64,000 nt of DNA from Epiperipatus broadwayi (taxonomy: Eukaryota > Onychophora > Udeonychophora > Euonychophora > Peripatidae). Under the pieces are notes generated by a model that saw only the letters and a program-made list of their open reading frames with translations, had not been told where the DNA came from and ran no database searches. The DNA is taken from NCBI GenBank assembly GCA_028023455.1, contig JAQFVV010006470.1:248001-312000 (forward strand), given 5' to 3'. Within the stretch, counting starts at the first letter, position 1, and every line of letters starts with the position of its first letter. Positions 50,207 through 62,400 of this stretch are shown in pieces. A program made the position numbers and the translations under genes.

Positions 50207-50207
<1 letters not shown>
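48192..50207. other. AT-rich DNA without a recognised gene
   Basis: Near 49498-49555 a segment with TAGTTGCATGGTTGA and GGTTTTGATTCTG resembles decayed tRNA A and B boxes at short spacing, possibly an old SINE head. Nothing else was seen. Confidence 0.5.

Positions 50208-50259
<52 letters not shown>
50208..50259. repeat. Compound (TC)n(TA)n microsatellite
   Basis: A short TC run (50208-50218) followed by about 20 TA units, the same order as at 29375-29411. Confidence 0.95.
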
Positions 50260-50260
<1 letters not shown>

Positions 50261-51168
50261 CAGGTCTATGATTTTGCCGTTGAGAGAGGTTATCTACTAT
50301 CACTTCTATTTTATAAGTGTGTATGTATGCCAAATCGGCCCTTATTCTTGTTTATTAAAGTTAATATGTCTAAAGTTAATATGTCTTTTTAATATAAAAA
50401 TTAAATATATTTTAACCAAAAACTTATCATTTTATAGTTACTAATAACCAATTATAAATTAATTGCATAACACATAAACATTGTTAAATATTGGATCACA
50501 ATAAGACATCCGTTATTAATGTTTAAATATATTATGCATTGGCTTACTTTCTTTTACGATATGATTTCTATTAAATTTCAGATAATTGAGATGAACATAA
50601 CAATTTTTGTCATTATTTTGATTTTTCATTTATGTTTGAGCGCAAATAGTACTTTTATCAAAGAATGCCTAGATTTCAAATATGATATAAAATATTATTG
50701 TGCCAATTTGCACACTTAATATTGGGAACTTCTTTCAGTTGATGATATTCCGAATATTTTTTTACTTTACTCATTCACTTATTAAAATGCAAATTGAATT
50801 TAGAACCGTAAAATATCTTTCTGGGAGAATGTTTGGTGAAATTCAAGTATTGGTGATTGTACATGAGTGCATTAATTTTATCATATTTAAAATCGTGCTT
50901 TTGAAGAAGTGGATTCTCCTTTAGTAAAGTTATCTATTAGAAACTCATTACTTTATGAAGGGCTCCAACTTGCATTTCAACATATACCATTTTTAAAACA
51001 GTTGAATTTAAATTTCAATCAAATTACTAACGTTACAACTTTTGCTTTTCAGATATCTAGATCAAATAGACAGATGGTTTGTCTTTAGCCCGAAAATTTA
51101 TTACAACCCTTGATAACGGAGCTTTTGATTTCCTGTTAAAATTGTATGAAATAGATTTGGATGACGAC
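50260..51168. other. AT-rich DNA without a recognised gene
   Basis: Frames of 66-83 codons are present but have the composition of AT-rich random sequence and no motifs. Confidence 0.55.
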
Positions 51169-51297
<129 letters not shown>

Positions 51298-51413
51298 GTT
51301 TCAAAAGGCCTTTATTGTCTCAAAATAATACCACATTAGTGATTACATAGTAAATTAACTGCTACAAGTTGATTACAAATTTTAACATTTATATTGTCAT
51401 TTTGATAGAGTTC

Positions 51414-51771
51414 TTTCCTCCTCCTCCTCCTCCTTCTTCTTCTTCTTCTTCTTCTTCTTCTTCTTCTTCTTCTTCTTCTTCTTCTTCTTCTTCTTCTTCT
51501 TCTTCTTCTTCTTCTTCTTCTTCTTCTTCTTCTTCTTCTTCTTCTTCTTCTTCTTCTTCTTCTTCTTCTTCTTCTTCTTCTTCTTCTTCTTCTTCTTCTT
51601 CTTCTTCTTCTTCTTCTTCTTCTTCTTCTTCTTCTTCTTCTTCTTCTTCTTCTTCTTCTTCTTCTTCTTCTTCTTCTTCTTCTTCTTCTTCTTCTTCTTC
51701 TTCTTCTTCTTCTTCTTCTTCTTCTTCTTCTTCTTCTTCTTCTTCTTCTTCTCTTCTTCTTCTTCTTCTTC

Positions 51772-51836
<65 letters not shown>

Positions 51837-51847
51837 GTTGTTGTTGT
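51414..51847. repeat. Compound (CTC)n(TTC)n(ATT)n(TTG)n microsatellite
   Basis: Successive tracts: CTC (51417-51432), TTC (51432-51771, with one CTCTTC break near 51750), TTA (51772-51834), TTG (to 51847). Each tract differs from the next by one base of the trinucleotide unit. The TTC tract is a long polypurine/polypyrimidine stretch. Confidence 0.97.
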
Positions 51848-52857
51848 TTATTGCTGTACATTTATTTGAATGAGTGAAATATCTCTATTCTATGAACTTG
51901 ATATATACTTTTTTAAAAATCAGTTTACAGTAAAATATATAGACTGATTTAAGTTTGCTCTGTGGCTGTTATTATTATGTTAAATTCTAAATAAAAAGAT
52001 CTAAAATACGTTAAATAGGGATCGATTTTCTTACTTAATTAAAAAAGTTAATGAACAAGAGAGCTAAATGGAAATTTAATTATTATTTAAAATAGCATTA
52101 GTAAATTTCCCATGCCATTATATAGATTATAACGTGTTTAATAAAAAAAAATGTTCCAAACCTGCGATTAGGATTTAAATCTTCATTTTATTTCAATAGC
52201 AAAAGTGAAGCGGTTGTGACGGATGATCAGTGTATTCAGTATATCTTTGATATTACTCTTAATTAAATTTATAATTGCTAATATTTAATATTTTTTAGTG
52301 CAAAAAATCTAATTAAGTACAAATTAATTTGTGTTTAAACTAAGGTTAGTAATTTAAAATATAAAGGTGACTAATGGTTTATCTTAGATTTATACATGAA
52401 TTATAATCATTTATATAAAATAAAAATAAAAATGTGGGATGCAAAGTTTATTTATTTATCTTAGGATACAATAATATAAAAGGGGATTTGATGTTTACTA
52501 TCTTACACTATATTTTTGTATTTCAGATAGTATCAATAACAAATAACGCTGTATATAATCGAAGTAGATTTATGTATAATCTAATATCTTAAATATGATT
52601 TTTATTTCCTAAATAGGCAGTGACGACGTTTCTTTAATAACGACAAAAAAAAACAATATATATATAAAATATAAATAAAAATAACAAATGTAATTAATAA
52701 AAAAATAATTAAAATGTCTAAGAAAAAAATATATTTTATCTTTAAGCCTAACATAGCTATGAAGTACGAGTTTGTAATTATACAACTAACACTTAATAGG
52801 AATAAGTTGCACAATATTTAAAAGCAAATTCTTAAAGTAAATATTGGACAATAATAA
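51848..52857. other. AT-rich DNA without a recognised gene
   Basis: No motif recognised. Short hydrophobic frames only. Confidence 0.6.
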
Positions 52858-54245
52858 TAACCATAATCATCATCATCAACCATTATCGATTCACTGTAGA
52901 AAAAAAATCTCCCCTTGTTCAATTCTTCTCCGATCTGCACATTTTCTTATTTCATCCATCCATTTCATAAGTGACCTCTTTCTGGGTCTTTTACAATCTT
53001 TTGCAATCTAGTTAAAATTTTCAATTGTCTATATATTATCATCTCTTCTAGCAATAGCTCCACTTCAGTATTTTATTTTTCCAATGAGGTCAGTGACACC
53101 TGTTTGCTCTTTTACCCATATAATGCGTTGTTGATCTCTTCTTGTTACTCCCAACATGCATCTCTCCATAATCTTTTGAGTGGTCTGTTTTCTATATTGC
53201 TCTTCTATTAAGTGGCCAAGTGTCAAATTCACAAATAAAAACTGGCAAAACGCATTTATTAAAAACCTTTCTTTTCAAACACAGAGACATATTTCCTTTT
53301 AGTATCAAGTTATTTCTACCAAAAGTACCCCAACCAACTTTAATTTTATGACTAATTTCGTCCAGTATGTTTCAATCTGAATAAATAATCTGACCAAGTT
53401 ATTTGTAGCTGTGAATTTCTTGTAACTCATTATAATTAATCTTTATTTTCGTATTTTGAGAAAATCCATTAAACATTACTTTAGACTTTCTAATACTTAT
53501 CTATAAACCTACTTTCCTACTTTCATCTAAAACTCCTGCAACATTTTCTGCAGCTCCAAAATATTACTTAAAAAAACTACATCATCTGCATAAGCTAAAT
53601 GACTTAAATAATCTCCATTTACTTTTACATCTTTAGCTTCCCATTTTAATCAACAAAATACTTCTTGCAGCACTGATGTAAACCTTTTTGGAGTCACCTT
53701 TTCTTACACCCTTCTCAATATTGATTTTCCTAATACTATTATGTAATCTAATTGTTGGGGTTGCATTTTTATAAATATTTTTTAAAATATGGCAATATCC
53801 TGGATTTATACTTTTATGGTCCAATGCTTTAATCACTGAAGAAATATTTATGGAATCAAATGCCTTTTCATAATCTACAAATACAATACATAATGTCCTT
53901 TCGATAACTTCTCTCAATACTGGACATGATCTACTGTACTAAATCTACTTTTAATATCAGTTTATTTTCTTGGTTGATGAAAATCCACTGTTCACATTAT
54001 CTTGATAAAATGTTGTATAAAACAAATAAAAGACTGATACGTATGTAATTTATAATATCTTGTTTATTACGTTTTTTTAAATATTAATATTAATACTGCA
54101 TTCTTCCAATCATATGGTACATCTTTGTCATTTAGACGTTTTGAATATAACATTGATTATTTTTTCTATTTCTCACCCAATTCTCTAAATATATCAATTA
54201 TAATTCCATCATTATCGGGAACCTTTTCTTTCTTCATAATTTTTA
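52858..54245 (-). mobile_element. RTE/BovB-type LINE, copy 3 (5'-truncated)
   Basis: Minus-strand relic with the 3' tail at 52870-52885 (GGTTGATGATGATGATTATG on the element strand) and coding for the RT second half. The homology stops near 54240 inside the RT start, so endonuclease and 5' region are missing. About 120 bp later the 5.1 kb foldback begins. Confidence 0.82.
52900..54240 (-). pseudogene. RTE reverse transcriptase fragment
   Basis: Blocks: MKKEKVPDNDGIIIDIFREL (about 54229-54170), VFVDYEKAFDSINISSVIKA (catalytic A, about 53880-53820), IEKGVRKGDS, then VNGDYLSHLAYADDV (catalytic C box intact, about 53580-53625). The C-terminal region shares the phrase for MERCMLGVTRR-type sequence with copies 1 and 2 (about 53150-53170). 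Stops and frameshifts break it. Confidence 0.8.
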
Positions 54246-54440
54246 TAGTTTCCTTATTTCTTTTGTATATTATTGCTAAGTTATTCATTATCCAGTATTT
54301 TTCTTTAAAAATCCATTCCAATATTGTTTTTTTTTTTTGTATTTTATACATTAATTTATAATTAGAATTTTGGTCATGGTTTGCAGACCGTACTGCCGCC
54401 GTCAGAGGGCGCGGCGACATCATCAACAAACGGCCTGAAA

Positions 54441-54596
54441 ATGGCAAGTGATAAATTTTTTTACAAAACGCCTCAAAATCGACAAATAAAAATGCCTAAG
54501 GCAATATATGTACAGCAAATAAAGCGAAAACTACAAATTAAAAAAAAATTAAAGAAAATGCTAAAAAATTCAAATAATAAAACCAAAAAATCATGA
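54441..54596 (+). CDS. Small basic ORF inside the foldback end (uncertain)
   Basis: ATG-started frame of 51 codons (MASDKFFYKTPQNRQIK at its start, lysine-rich end) that begins in the terminal segment and runs through the first tandem unit. The mirror arm keeps the same frame open at 59226-59381. It is probably only a consequence of arm homology; there is no recognised family, and the composition reflects the A-rich repeat. Confidence 0.2.
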   Translation: MASDKFFYKTPQNRQIKMPKAIYVQQIKRKLQIKKKLKKMLKNSNNKTKKS

Positions 54597-55135
54597 AAAT
54601 TGCATTATGAGCTATACCCCCCCCCAAAAAAAAATAAAAAAAACGCCTCAAAATCGACAAATAAAAATGCCTAAGGCAATATATGTACAGCAAATAAATC
54701 GAAAACTACAAATTAAAAAAAAATGCAAGAAAACGCTAAAAAATTCAAATAATAAAACCAAAAAATCATGAAAATTGCATTATGAGCTATACCCCCCCCC
54801 CCAAAATCAAAAAAACGCCTCAAAATCGACAAATAAAAATGCCTCAGACAATATATGTACAGCAAATAAATCGAAAACAACAAATTATAAAAAAATGCAA
54901 GAAAATGCTAAAAAATTCAAATAATAAAAACAAAAAATCATGAAAATTGCATTATGAGCTATACCCCCCCCCCCAAAATCAAAAAAACGCCTCAAAATCG
55001 ACAAATAAAAATGCCTCAGACAATATATGTACAGCAAATAAATCGAAAACAACAAATTATAAAAAAATGAAAGAAAATGCTAAAAAATTCAAATAATAAA
55101 ACCAAAAAACCATGAAGATTCTATCAAGAGATATA
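54465..55135. repeat. Four tandem units of about 172 bp, left foldback arm
   Basis: Units start at 54465, 54640, 54812 and 54984 with AAAACGCCTCAAAATCGACA and each holds CAATATATGTACAGCAAATA and a C-run (9-13 C). The fourth unit is the most diverged at its inner side. The first unit has AAGGCAATATA where the others (from the third on) have CAGACAATATA. Confidence 0.92.
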
Positions 55136-58100
55136 CCTCCCTCCACAATCTGACAATTCACAAAACATGGCGGCCAAAAAAAGTGGGAAAATATGAAAAA
55201 AATCAAATCATTTACCTTCAACATAAATATGCATCTAAGTTCATATTAAAAAGCAATTCCCCCAACTGGTCAAAACGTAACACAGATTAATACGTAGTAA
55301 CTAATAAAAAAAATAAGCAGAAAATGCTATAAAATGCAAACTATAAAAAAATAGGATCAACAGTCCCCCCCCTACAATCTGGACATTCAGAAGGAAGCAT
55401 GGCGGCCAAAAATAGCGGGGATCAAATTATTTACCTTAAACATAAATATGCATCTAAATTGATATTGAAAAGCAATTAATTGTTCTCTGGCTTTCAAATT
55501 ACTGCATATGTAAATGGAGCAGTAATATTTAAATAATCAAAAAGCAATCATTACCGACCCCTCCCCACTAATCAAAACGTAATAAATGGTATCAATATTT
55601 TAAGATTATTTAAGTAACAGACCTAATAAGAATTCATATCATAGATTAATACGTAGTAAGTAATTAAATAGAATTATAGTAAGTTTAAAAGAGAAGATGG
55701 AAAAATTACTTTGTTGCATTTTTTTTTGTTCAAGAAATTGTTTTTCACCGTTATATAGATTAAATCACATATTGTAATTGTAGTTTCAAAATGACTATCC
55801 CCTTCCCCCATTTAGTGACTTTTCTAAAACTAAGAACTCATAACACAGATTAATACATACTAAGTGATTAAATATGGCAACAACGGACTAACTTTTATAA
55901 AATGTACTAAATCTTATGAATATTTAAAAAATCAAACAGTATCTGCACATGTGCTGTGCATTATTTAAGACTTTTAAGTAATAGATATAACTCCTCAACA
56001 CAGATTAATACAGTACAAAGTAAGAAAGTTTAAAAAAGAAAGTGGAAAAAATTACCTTGTTCCAAATTCGGTTCAGAGCCATTTGCACAATGATGACTCG
56101 ATCATGATGTTCTGCAAAATGTAGCTTTGCTGGTAAATTTCTTAACACTTTTAGCAATGATGATTTCATCAGATTAAAGAAATTATTTAACAGAAGGTAT
56201 CTACAAACACTAGCAATTATTTAAATCAAGTTATGCACACATATATAATATCCCAATTCATTTTAAAAATAATAAACAATTGTCCACTATATTCATATTA
56301 TTTTCAATTATGTTTTTATTTAAACAAAGTTGCAAGTTCATCTACATTTTTTAATGAGAGAAGTGTAATTACAAACATGAAATCTTCTCTCCCTCCCTCC
56401 CCTTTACTTGACAGCAAAAAATACTGTAAATACTTTTAAAAGAAAAGTCTTTCAACATCAAATTATTTATCTTTAAAGCAATTAATTGTTATCTGGCTTT
56501 CAAATTATGACATATGTAAATTGATCAATAATATTTAAATAATAATCAATGTAAAAAAGGAATACAAAACATAATTACCAAAGTCTTTCGGAAAAGATTT
56601 TAACACTAATACTAAGAGCAAATATGGCAGAAATTAGCGGGAAAAAAAAGTTTTGAGTTAAAATTTGCGCATATCTAATGTTGTATTCTTCTCCATCAAA
56701 AAATAATCCTAATTAAGTTTGTCAAAAAATAAACATTATCCCAACAACTTGTATTTCTAGCACTACAAAATAATTAACACGTCAAAATAGAACAAAGCTG
56801 GTATTCCAAAAGTCTAGTTCACTTATGTTTTAGTTAAATTTGTTGGCTTTGGAAATTATATTTTTGATGTCAAATCTCTTTTAAGTCATGATACCCAAAA
56901 TGAATTTCCGGTCATCCTTCTTTTATAGTATGCACTTTAATTTTGAAAGAACAAACTGTGAAATGAAATATGATGTAATAGAGAATATCATTTCCAAAGC
57001 TAACTAATTTACTTAAAATGTAGCTAAAGTAGAGTTTTGAAATACCTGCTTAGTTCTATTATGACGTTTAAATTATTTTGGACTGCTAGAAATACAAGTT
57101 GTTGGGATAATGTTTATTTTTTGACAAACTTAATTAGGATTATTTTTTGATGGAGAAGAATACAACATTAGATATGTGCAAATTTTAACTCAAAACTTTT
57201 TTTTCCCGCTAATTTCTGCCATATTTGTTAAAATCTTTTCCGAAAGACTTTGGTAATTATGTTTTGTATTCCTTTTTTACATTGATTATTATTTAAATAT
57301 TATTGATCAATTTACATATGTCATAATTTGAAAGCCAGATAACAATTAATTGCTTTAAAGATAAATAATTTGATGTTGAAAGACTTTTCTTTTAAAATTA
57401 TTTACAGTATTTTTTGCTGTCAAGTAAAGGGAAGGGGGAGAGAAGATTTCATGTTTGTAATTACACTTCTCTCATTAAAAAAATGTAGATGAACTTGCAA
57501 CTTTGTTTAAATAAAAACATAATTGAAAATAATATGAATATAGTGGACAATTGTTTATTATTTTTAAAATGAATTGGGATATTATATATGTGTGCATAAC
57601 TTGATTTAAATAATTGCTAGTGTTTGTAGATACCTTCTGTTAAATAATTTTTTTAATCTGCTGAAATCATCATTGCTAAAAGTGTTAAGAAATTTACCAG
57701 CAAAGCTACATTTTGCAGAACATCATGATCGAGTCATCATTGTGCAAATGGCTCTGAACCGAATTTGGAACAAGGTAATTTTTCCCACTTTTGTTTTTAA
57801 ACTTTCTTACTATGTACTGTATTAATCTGTGTTGAGGAGTTATATCTATTACTTAAAAGTCTTAAATAATGCACAGCACATGTGCAGATAGTGTTTGATT
57901 TTTTAAATATTCATAAGATTTAGTACATTTTATAAAAGTTAGTCCGTTGTTGCCATATTTAATCACTTAGTATGTATTAATCTGTGTTATGAGTTCTTAG
58001 TTTTAGAAAAGTCACTAAATGGGGGAAGGGGATAGTCATTTTGAAACTACAATTACAATATGTGATTTAATCTATATAACGGTGAAAAACAATTTCTTGA

Positions 58101-58689
58101 ACAAAAAAAAATGCAACAAAGTAATTTTTCCATCTTCTCTTTTAAACTTACTATAATTCTATTTAATTACTTACTACGTATTAATCTATGATATGAATTC
58201 TTATTAGGTCTGTTGCTTAAATAATCTTAAAATATTGATACCATTTATTACGTTTTGATTAGTGGGGAGGGGTCGGTAATGATTGCTTTTTGATTATTTA
58301 AATATTACTGCTCCATTTACATATGCAGTAATTTGAAAGCCAGAGAACAATTAATTGCTTTTCAATATCAATTTAGATGCATATTTATGTTTAAGGTAAA
58401 TAATTTGATCCCCGCTACTTTTGGCCGCCATGCTTCCTTCTGAATGTCCAGATTGTAGGGGGGGACTGTTGATCCTATTTTTTTATAGTTTGCATTTTAT
58501 AGCATTTTCTGCTTATTTTTTTTATTAGTTACTACGTATTAATCTGTGTTACGTTTTGACCAGTTGGGGGAATTGCTTTTTAATATGAACTTAGATGCAT
58601 ATTTATGTTGAAGGTAAATGATTTGATTTTTTTCGTATTTTCCCGCTTTTTTTGGCCTCCATGTTTTGTGAATTGTCAGATTGTGGAGG

Positions 58690-59357
58690 GAGGTATATCT
58701 CTTGATAGAATCTTCATGGTTTTTTGGTTTTATTATTTGAATTTTTTAGCATTTTCTTTCATTTTTTTATAATTTGTTGTTTTCGATTTATTTGCTGTAC
58801 ATATATTGTCTGAGGCATTTTTATTTGTCGATTTTGAGGCGTTTTTTTGATTTTGGGGGGGGGTATAGCTCATAATGCAATTTTCATGATTTTTTGTTTT
58901 TATTATTTGAATTTTTTAGCATTTTCTTGCATTTTTTTATAATTTGTTGTTTTCGATTTATTTGCTGTACATATATTGTCTGAGGCATTTTTATTTGTCG
59001 ATTTTGAGGCGTTTTTTTGATTTTGGGGGGGGGGTATAGCTCATAATGCAATTTTCATGATTTTTTGGTTTTATTATTTGAATTTTTTAGCATTTTCTTG
59101 CATTTTTTTATAATTTGTTGTTTTCGATTTATTTGCTGTACATATATTGTCTGAGGCATTTTTATTTGTCGATTTTGAGGCGTTTTTTTGATTTTGGGGA
59201 GGGGGTATAGCTCATAATGCAATTTTCATGATTTTTTAGTTTTATTATTTGAATTTCTTAGCATTTTCTTGCATTTTTTTATAATTTGTAGTTTTCGCTT
59301 TATTTGCTGTACATATATTGCCTTAGGCATTTTTATTTGTCGATTTTGAGGCGTTTT
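58690..59357. repeat. Four tandem units of about 172 bp, right foldback arm
   Basis: Mirror of 54465-55135. The unit boundary GATTTTGAGGCGTTTT recurs near 58830, 59000, 59171 and 59342. The G-runs of 7-9 bases mirror the C-runs of the left arm. Confidence 0.92.
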
Positions 59358-59381
59358 GTAAAAAAAATTATCACTTGCCAT
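59226..59381 (-). CDS. Mirror copy of the small basic ORF (uncertain)
   Basis: Frame of 51 codons beginning MASDNFFYKTPQNRQIK, differing from the left-arm copy at a few residues and without a stop. It faces inward like its partner. No family recognised. Confidence 0.2.
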   Translation of the reverse strand: MASDNFFYKTPQNRQIKMPKAIYVQQIKRKLQIIKKCKKMLRNSNNKTKKS

Positions 59382-59459
59382 TTTCAGGCCGGTTGTTGAT
59401 GATGTCGCCATGCTCTCTGACAGTGGCAGTACGGTCCGCAAACCAGGACCAGAATTTTC

Positions 59460-62400
59460 TTTCTACATTTTTTTTATCCAGCAACGATACAAGTGTATGC
59501 TTCTCTTTTTTACACTTATTTAAAAATGTGAATTGACACTTTATTTCTTCAATTTTTCTATTGTTATTCCCCAAATCTTTAAATAAATTAAAATATATTT
59601 ATCTACTGAAGTATATAAAGACTTCTACTTATCTTTAGTAGTTTTAATTCTGAAGTCTATTTCGTTTTTTAAAATTAATATTTCAATCACATTCTAATTT
59701 AATAAAAACCTGGGTCTCGTTTTATGATAATTTTTAATGCGATTTTGAAATTATTTGATTCATGTTTCTTCTTAATATATATATATATATATTGTAACAG
59801 TCAAGTTTGTACATTCGCGTAACAGAATTCAGAATCCAAGCAAAAGAGACCGAAGCAGACGAGACTAGGACTGTGACATCCCAAGTCCGACCACACTTCA
59901 ACTCATAAGCCAGGATTCCAAGACTCAAGAACCTACGAATGACCACTTTGAAATTACACATAGTATACCTCTTTCCACATGGCCGACATAGGTCATGGAG
60001 ACGCAATAAGACTCTGATGAATAAAAGAAAGGTTATATCACTAATCTAATTTAATTTAATGCATAGTTTTCACGTATATAGACTATAAATAGTAATTAGA
60101 ATTGGATTGAATTAGATCATTAACGAGACAGAGAACGAAATACATTAAATTAATTATATATTTATTTACAATTGGCATAAAATTGATAAGTTTTTCACAT
60201 TTCTTCGTCGAATGTACGCAAACATTGGGTGGATAAGAGAACACATTCTTTTTTTTATATACAATTCAAAATAGCTTTATATAAATAATTTCATTTAATT
60301 TTCATACATGGGTTTAACATATGCCCATATTATGAGTTGCTTTACAATTAATACATAATCAATCACTACGTTATGTCTATAAATCTAGTTAAGCCAAATC
60401 CTACTACATTTGTGGCTGTTATATAAATAATTATATTGAACTTTGATCATGAATTCATTTACTAAAATACACAATATGACTTAATAACGAGCGCATAAAC
60501 CAGCTCAAGTAATGTTCGATCGAACATGGCTTTCGAGAGAAAATTTCAGAATGCTGAAAGCATTATGTTAAGGTGGGAGAGTTGGCTGAAATAAGATTTT
60601 ACCAATGCGCTATGGCACAGGTAAACAATAATAAGAAAAGTCGCTCTGTGGTTGGATGAAATAACTTCATGGTTCTTGCGACAAATGCCGGTACCCTGTA
60701 ACCGATCGCAATGCTGCATGAAAAGGAACATAGTGTTTAGGAAAGGCGGGGGACTTACATACTAACCTGGCCTTGGCTCAGGCTTCACTACAGCTCTACC
60801 CTATAAGAGAAGATGTGCTAGCAATGCCATGGCTCCATCTTGAGATACGTATATTACGTATAGCAGCAAAACGAGAATAATTTTATAAAATAATATATCA
60901 CATCCGCCAAGCAAAGAATAGTACATTTCATACTATGAAATACAAGTTAATAGCATATTAGCTCTATCAAATTGGGACCAACTCTTATATAGCCTGATAA
61001 TAAATGTCTATGCTATAAAATGGAATATTACTATATCTGTACTTTGACATGCTCGATCTATTAAATTACTTATAGATAAGAGATATTTAAGGAAGGAAAG
61101 TATATTTCTATGGACTTAAGAGCTTAAATGACAAATATACTTATAAATATGATCAAGGCTAAATTTAATTCTAAATAAAACTATAAGGTTAAGTTTTTAA
61201 ATGGTTGATTAACAGAGCCACATTTCACATATTAAATCATTTAAATACTAAAAAAACATAGGATTTCGAAATAGCGCAGAAAGTTGACGCTATAAACAAA
61301 TTACACGAAGATTTTCAAATAATATCTTCTTAAAAACATGAAATTAAGTGCCCACTGTTTCAAAATATTGGCATATAAATTATAAAAGCATTTAATTAAA
61401 ATAAGCAAAGAAATATAGACACAATCGCAGTGATATAACTTTAAACTAAATAATTTACTTTGAAGTGAATGGAAAATATAAATAAGTCAGATTAATTAAA
61501 CTTTAACACATTAAATTTTGATAGCAATTGACATATTTAAAATATTAAATGGATTTTAAGTTTTGATTACATTTAGCTTTATCATTATTTTAAAAAGAGA
61601 GTTAGCTAACTTATATAGATATATTTACAAAAAAAATTACACAGAATTACACAGAGCTCTGCGGTTTGAAAAATAAAATGGTACTAGTACTATTTATCTG
61701 GACTGCAAGTTCTTGCTGTAGGTTTGGTGCGTTTGACTGGGTGGCTGGTGGCATCATCTTTTCCATTCTGTTAGGCTTGTCTCTTCTATCAGCATGATGG
61801 TGGTTTAGGCATTTCGACGACAGAAACCCCGTTCTCCTGTGGAGTAACAGCAACAAGATGCCTGCTTTAGCCGGATATGTTAAACATTAACAATTTTGAA
61901 GACTGGCTGCAATTCTCACTAACAATATCGCTGTCTTTCTCTTGTTAAAAAATACAGAGTATTTATATCTTTTCCTTATGGAATCTATCACCTCAAGACT
62001 CACTAAACTCAGGAATTTAATTAAATATTTTTCAATTTATAATCCAGATCTTAGATAACTTATGTCTGAAACATTCCATAAGCTATTATTATAATTAAGA
62101 TTTTTTGTTGCAAAAAATTGTCAAATTTAGATTCTAAAATAACTTAAACTTATCTAAGAAGATTTTAATTAGTAAATTTTGAACTAGTTTTACTTTTTAC
62201 AGATTACATGTGTGGTCATTAATGACACTTGTTTACAACCAGAAATCTTTTTAATTACTTGACCAGCTTTTATTTTTAATCTTACATATAATAAAAACTC
62301 TTTTTATTTAAAAACAACCTTTTAATATTTTTTTTAAAATGCAAACCTTTTTACATATTTATTAAAAATAATTTACAAACATATTTTGATATAGCTTTTA

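Larger units (their letters stand above)
54364..59459. mobile_element. 5.1 kb foldback element with long, nearly identical arms
   Basis: Left arm (54364 to about 56875) and right arm (about 56970-59459) are reverse complements around a loop of about 100 bp. Ends share GAATTTTGGTC/GACCAGAATTTT and TTGCAGACCGTACTGCC versus its mirror. Each arm holds four tandem units of about 172 bp near its end, then unique sequence. Outer and middle arm segments are almost identical, while the last 150 bp before the loop are visibly diverged. It encodes no transposase, so it is non-autonomous. The structure matches foldback-type DNA transposons (long inverted repeats with subterminal tandem repeats). No target-site duplication could be fixed. 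Confidence 0.85.

Noticed and set aside
51369-51869. 166-codon frame of poly-Pro/Ser/Leu/Ile/Val
   Set aside because: Compound trinucleotide microsatellite, not a gene.
59794-60902. Solo LTR reading from TGTAACAGTC to a TATCACA end
   Set aside because: No second copy, primer-binding site, polypurine tract or convincing target-site duplication. Kept only as an unexplained island.
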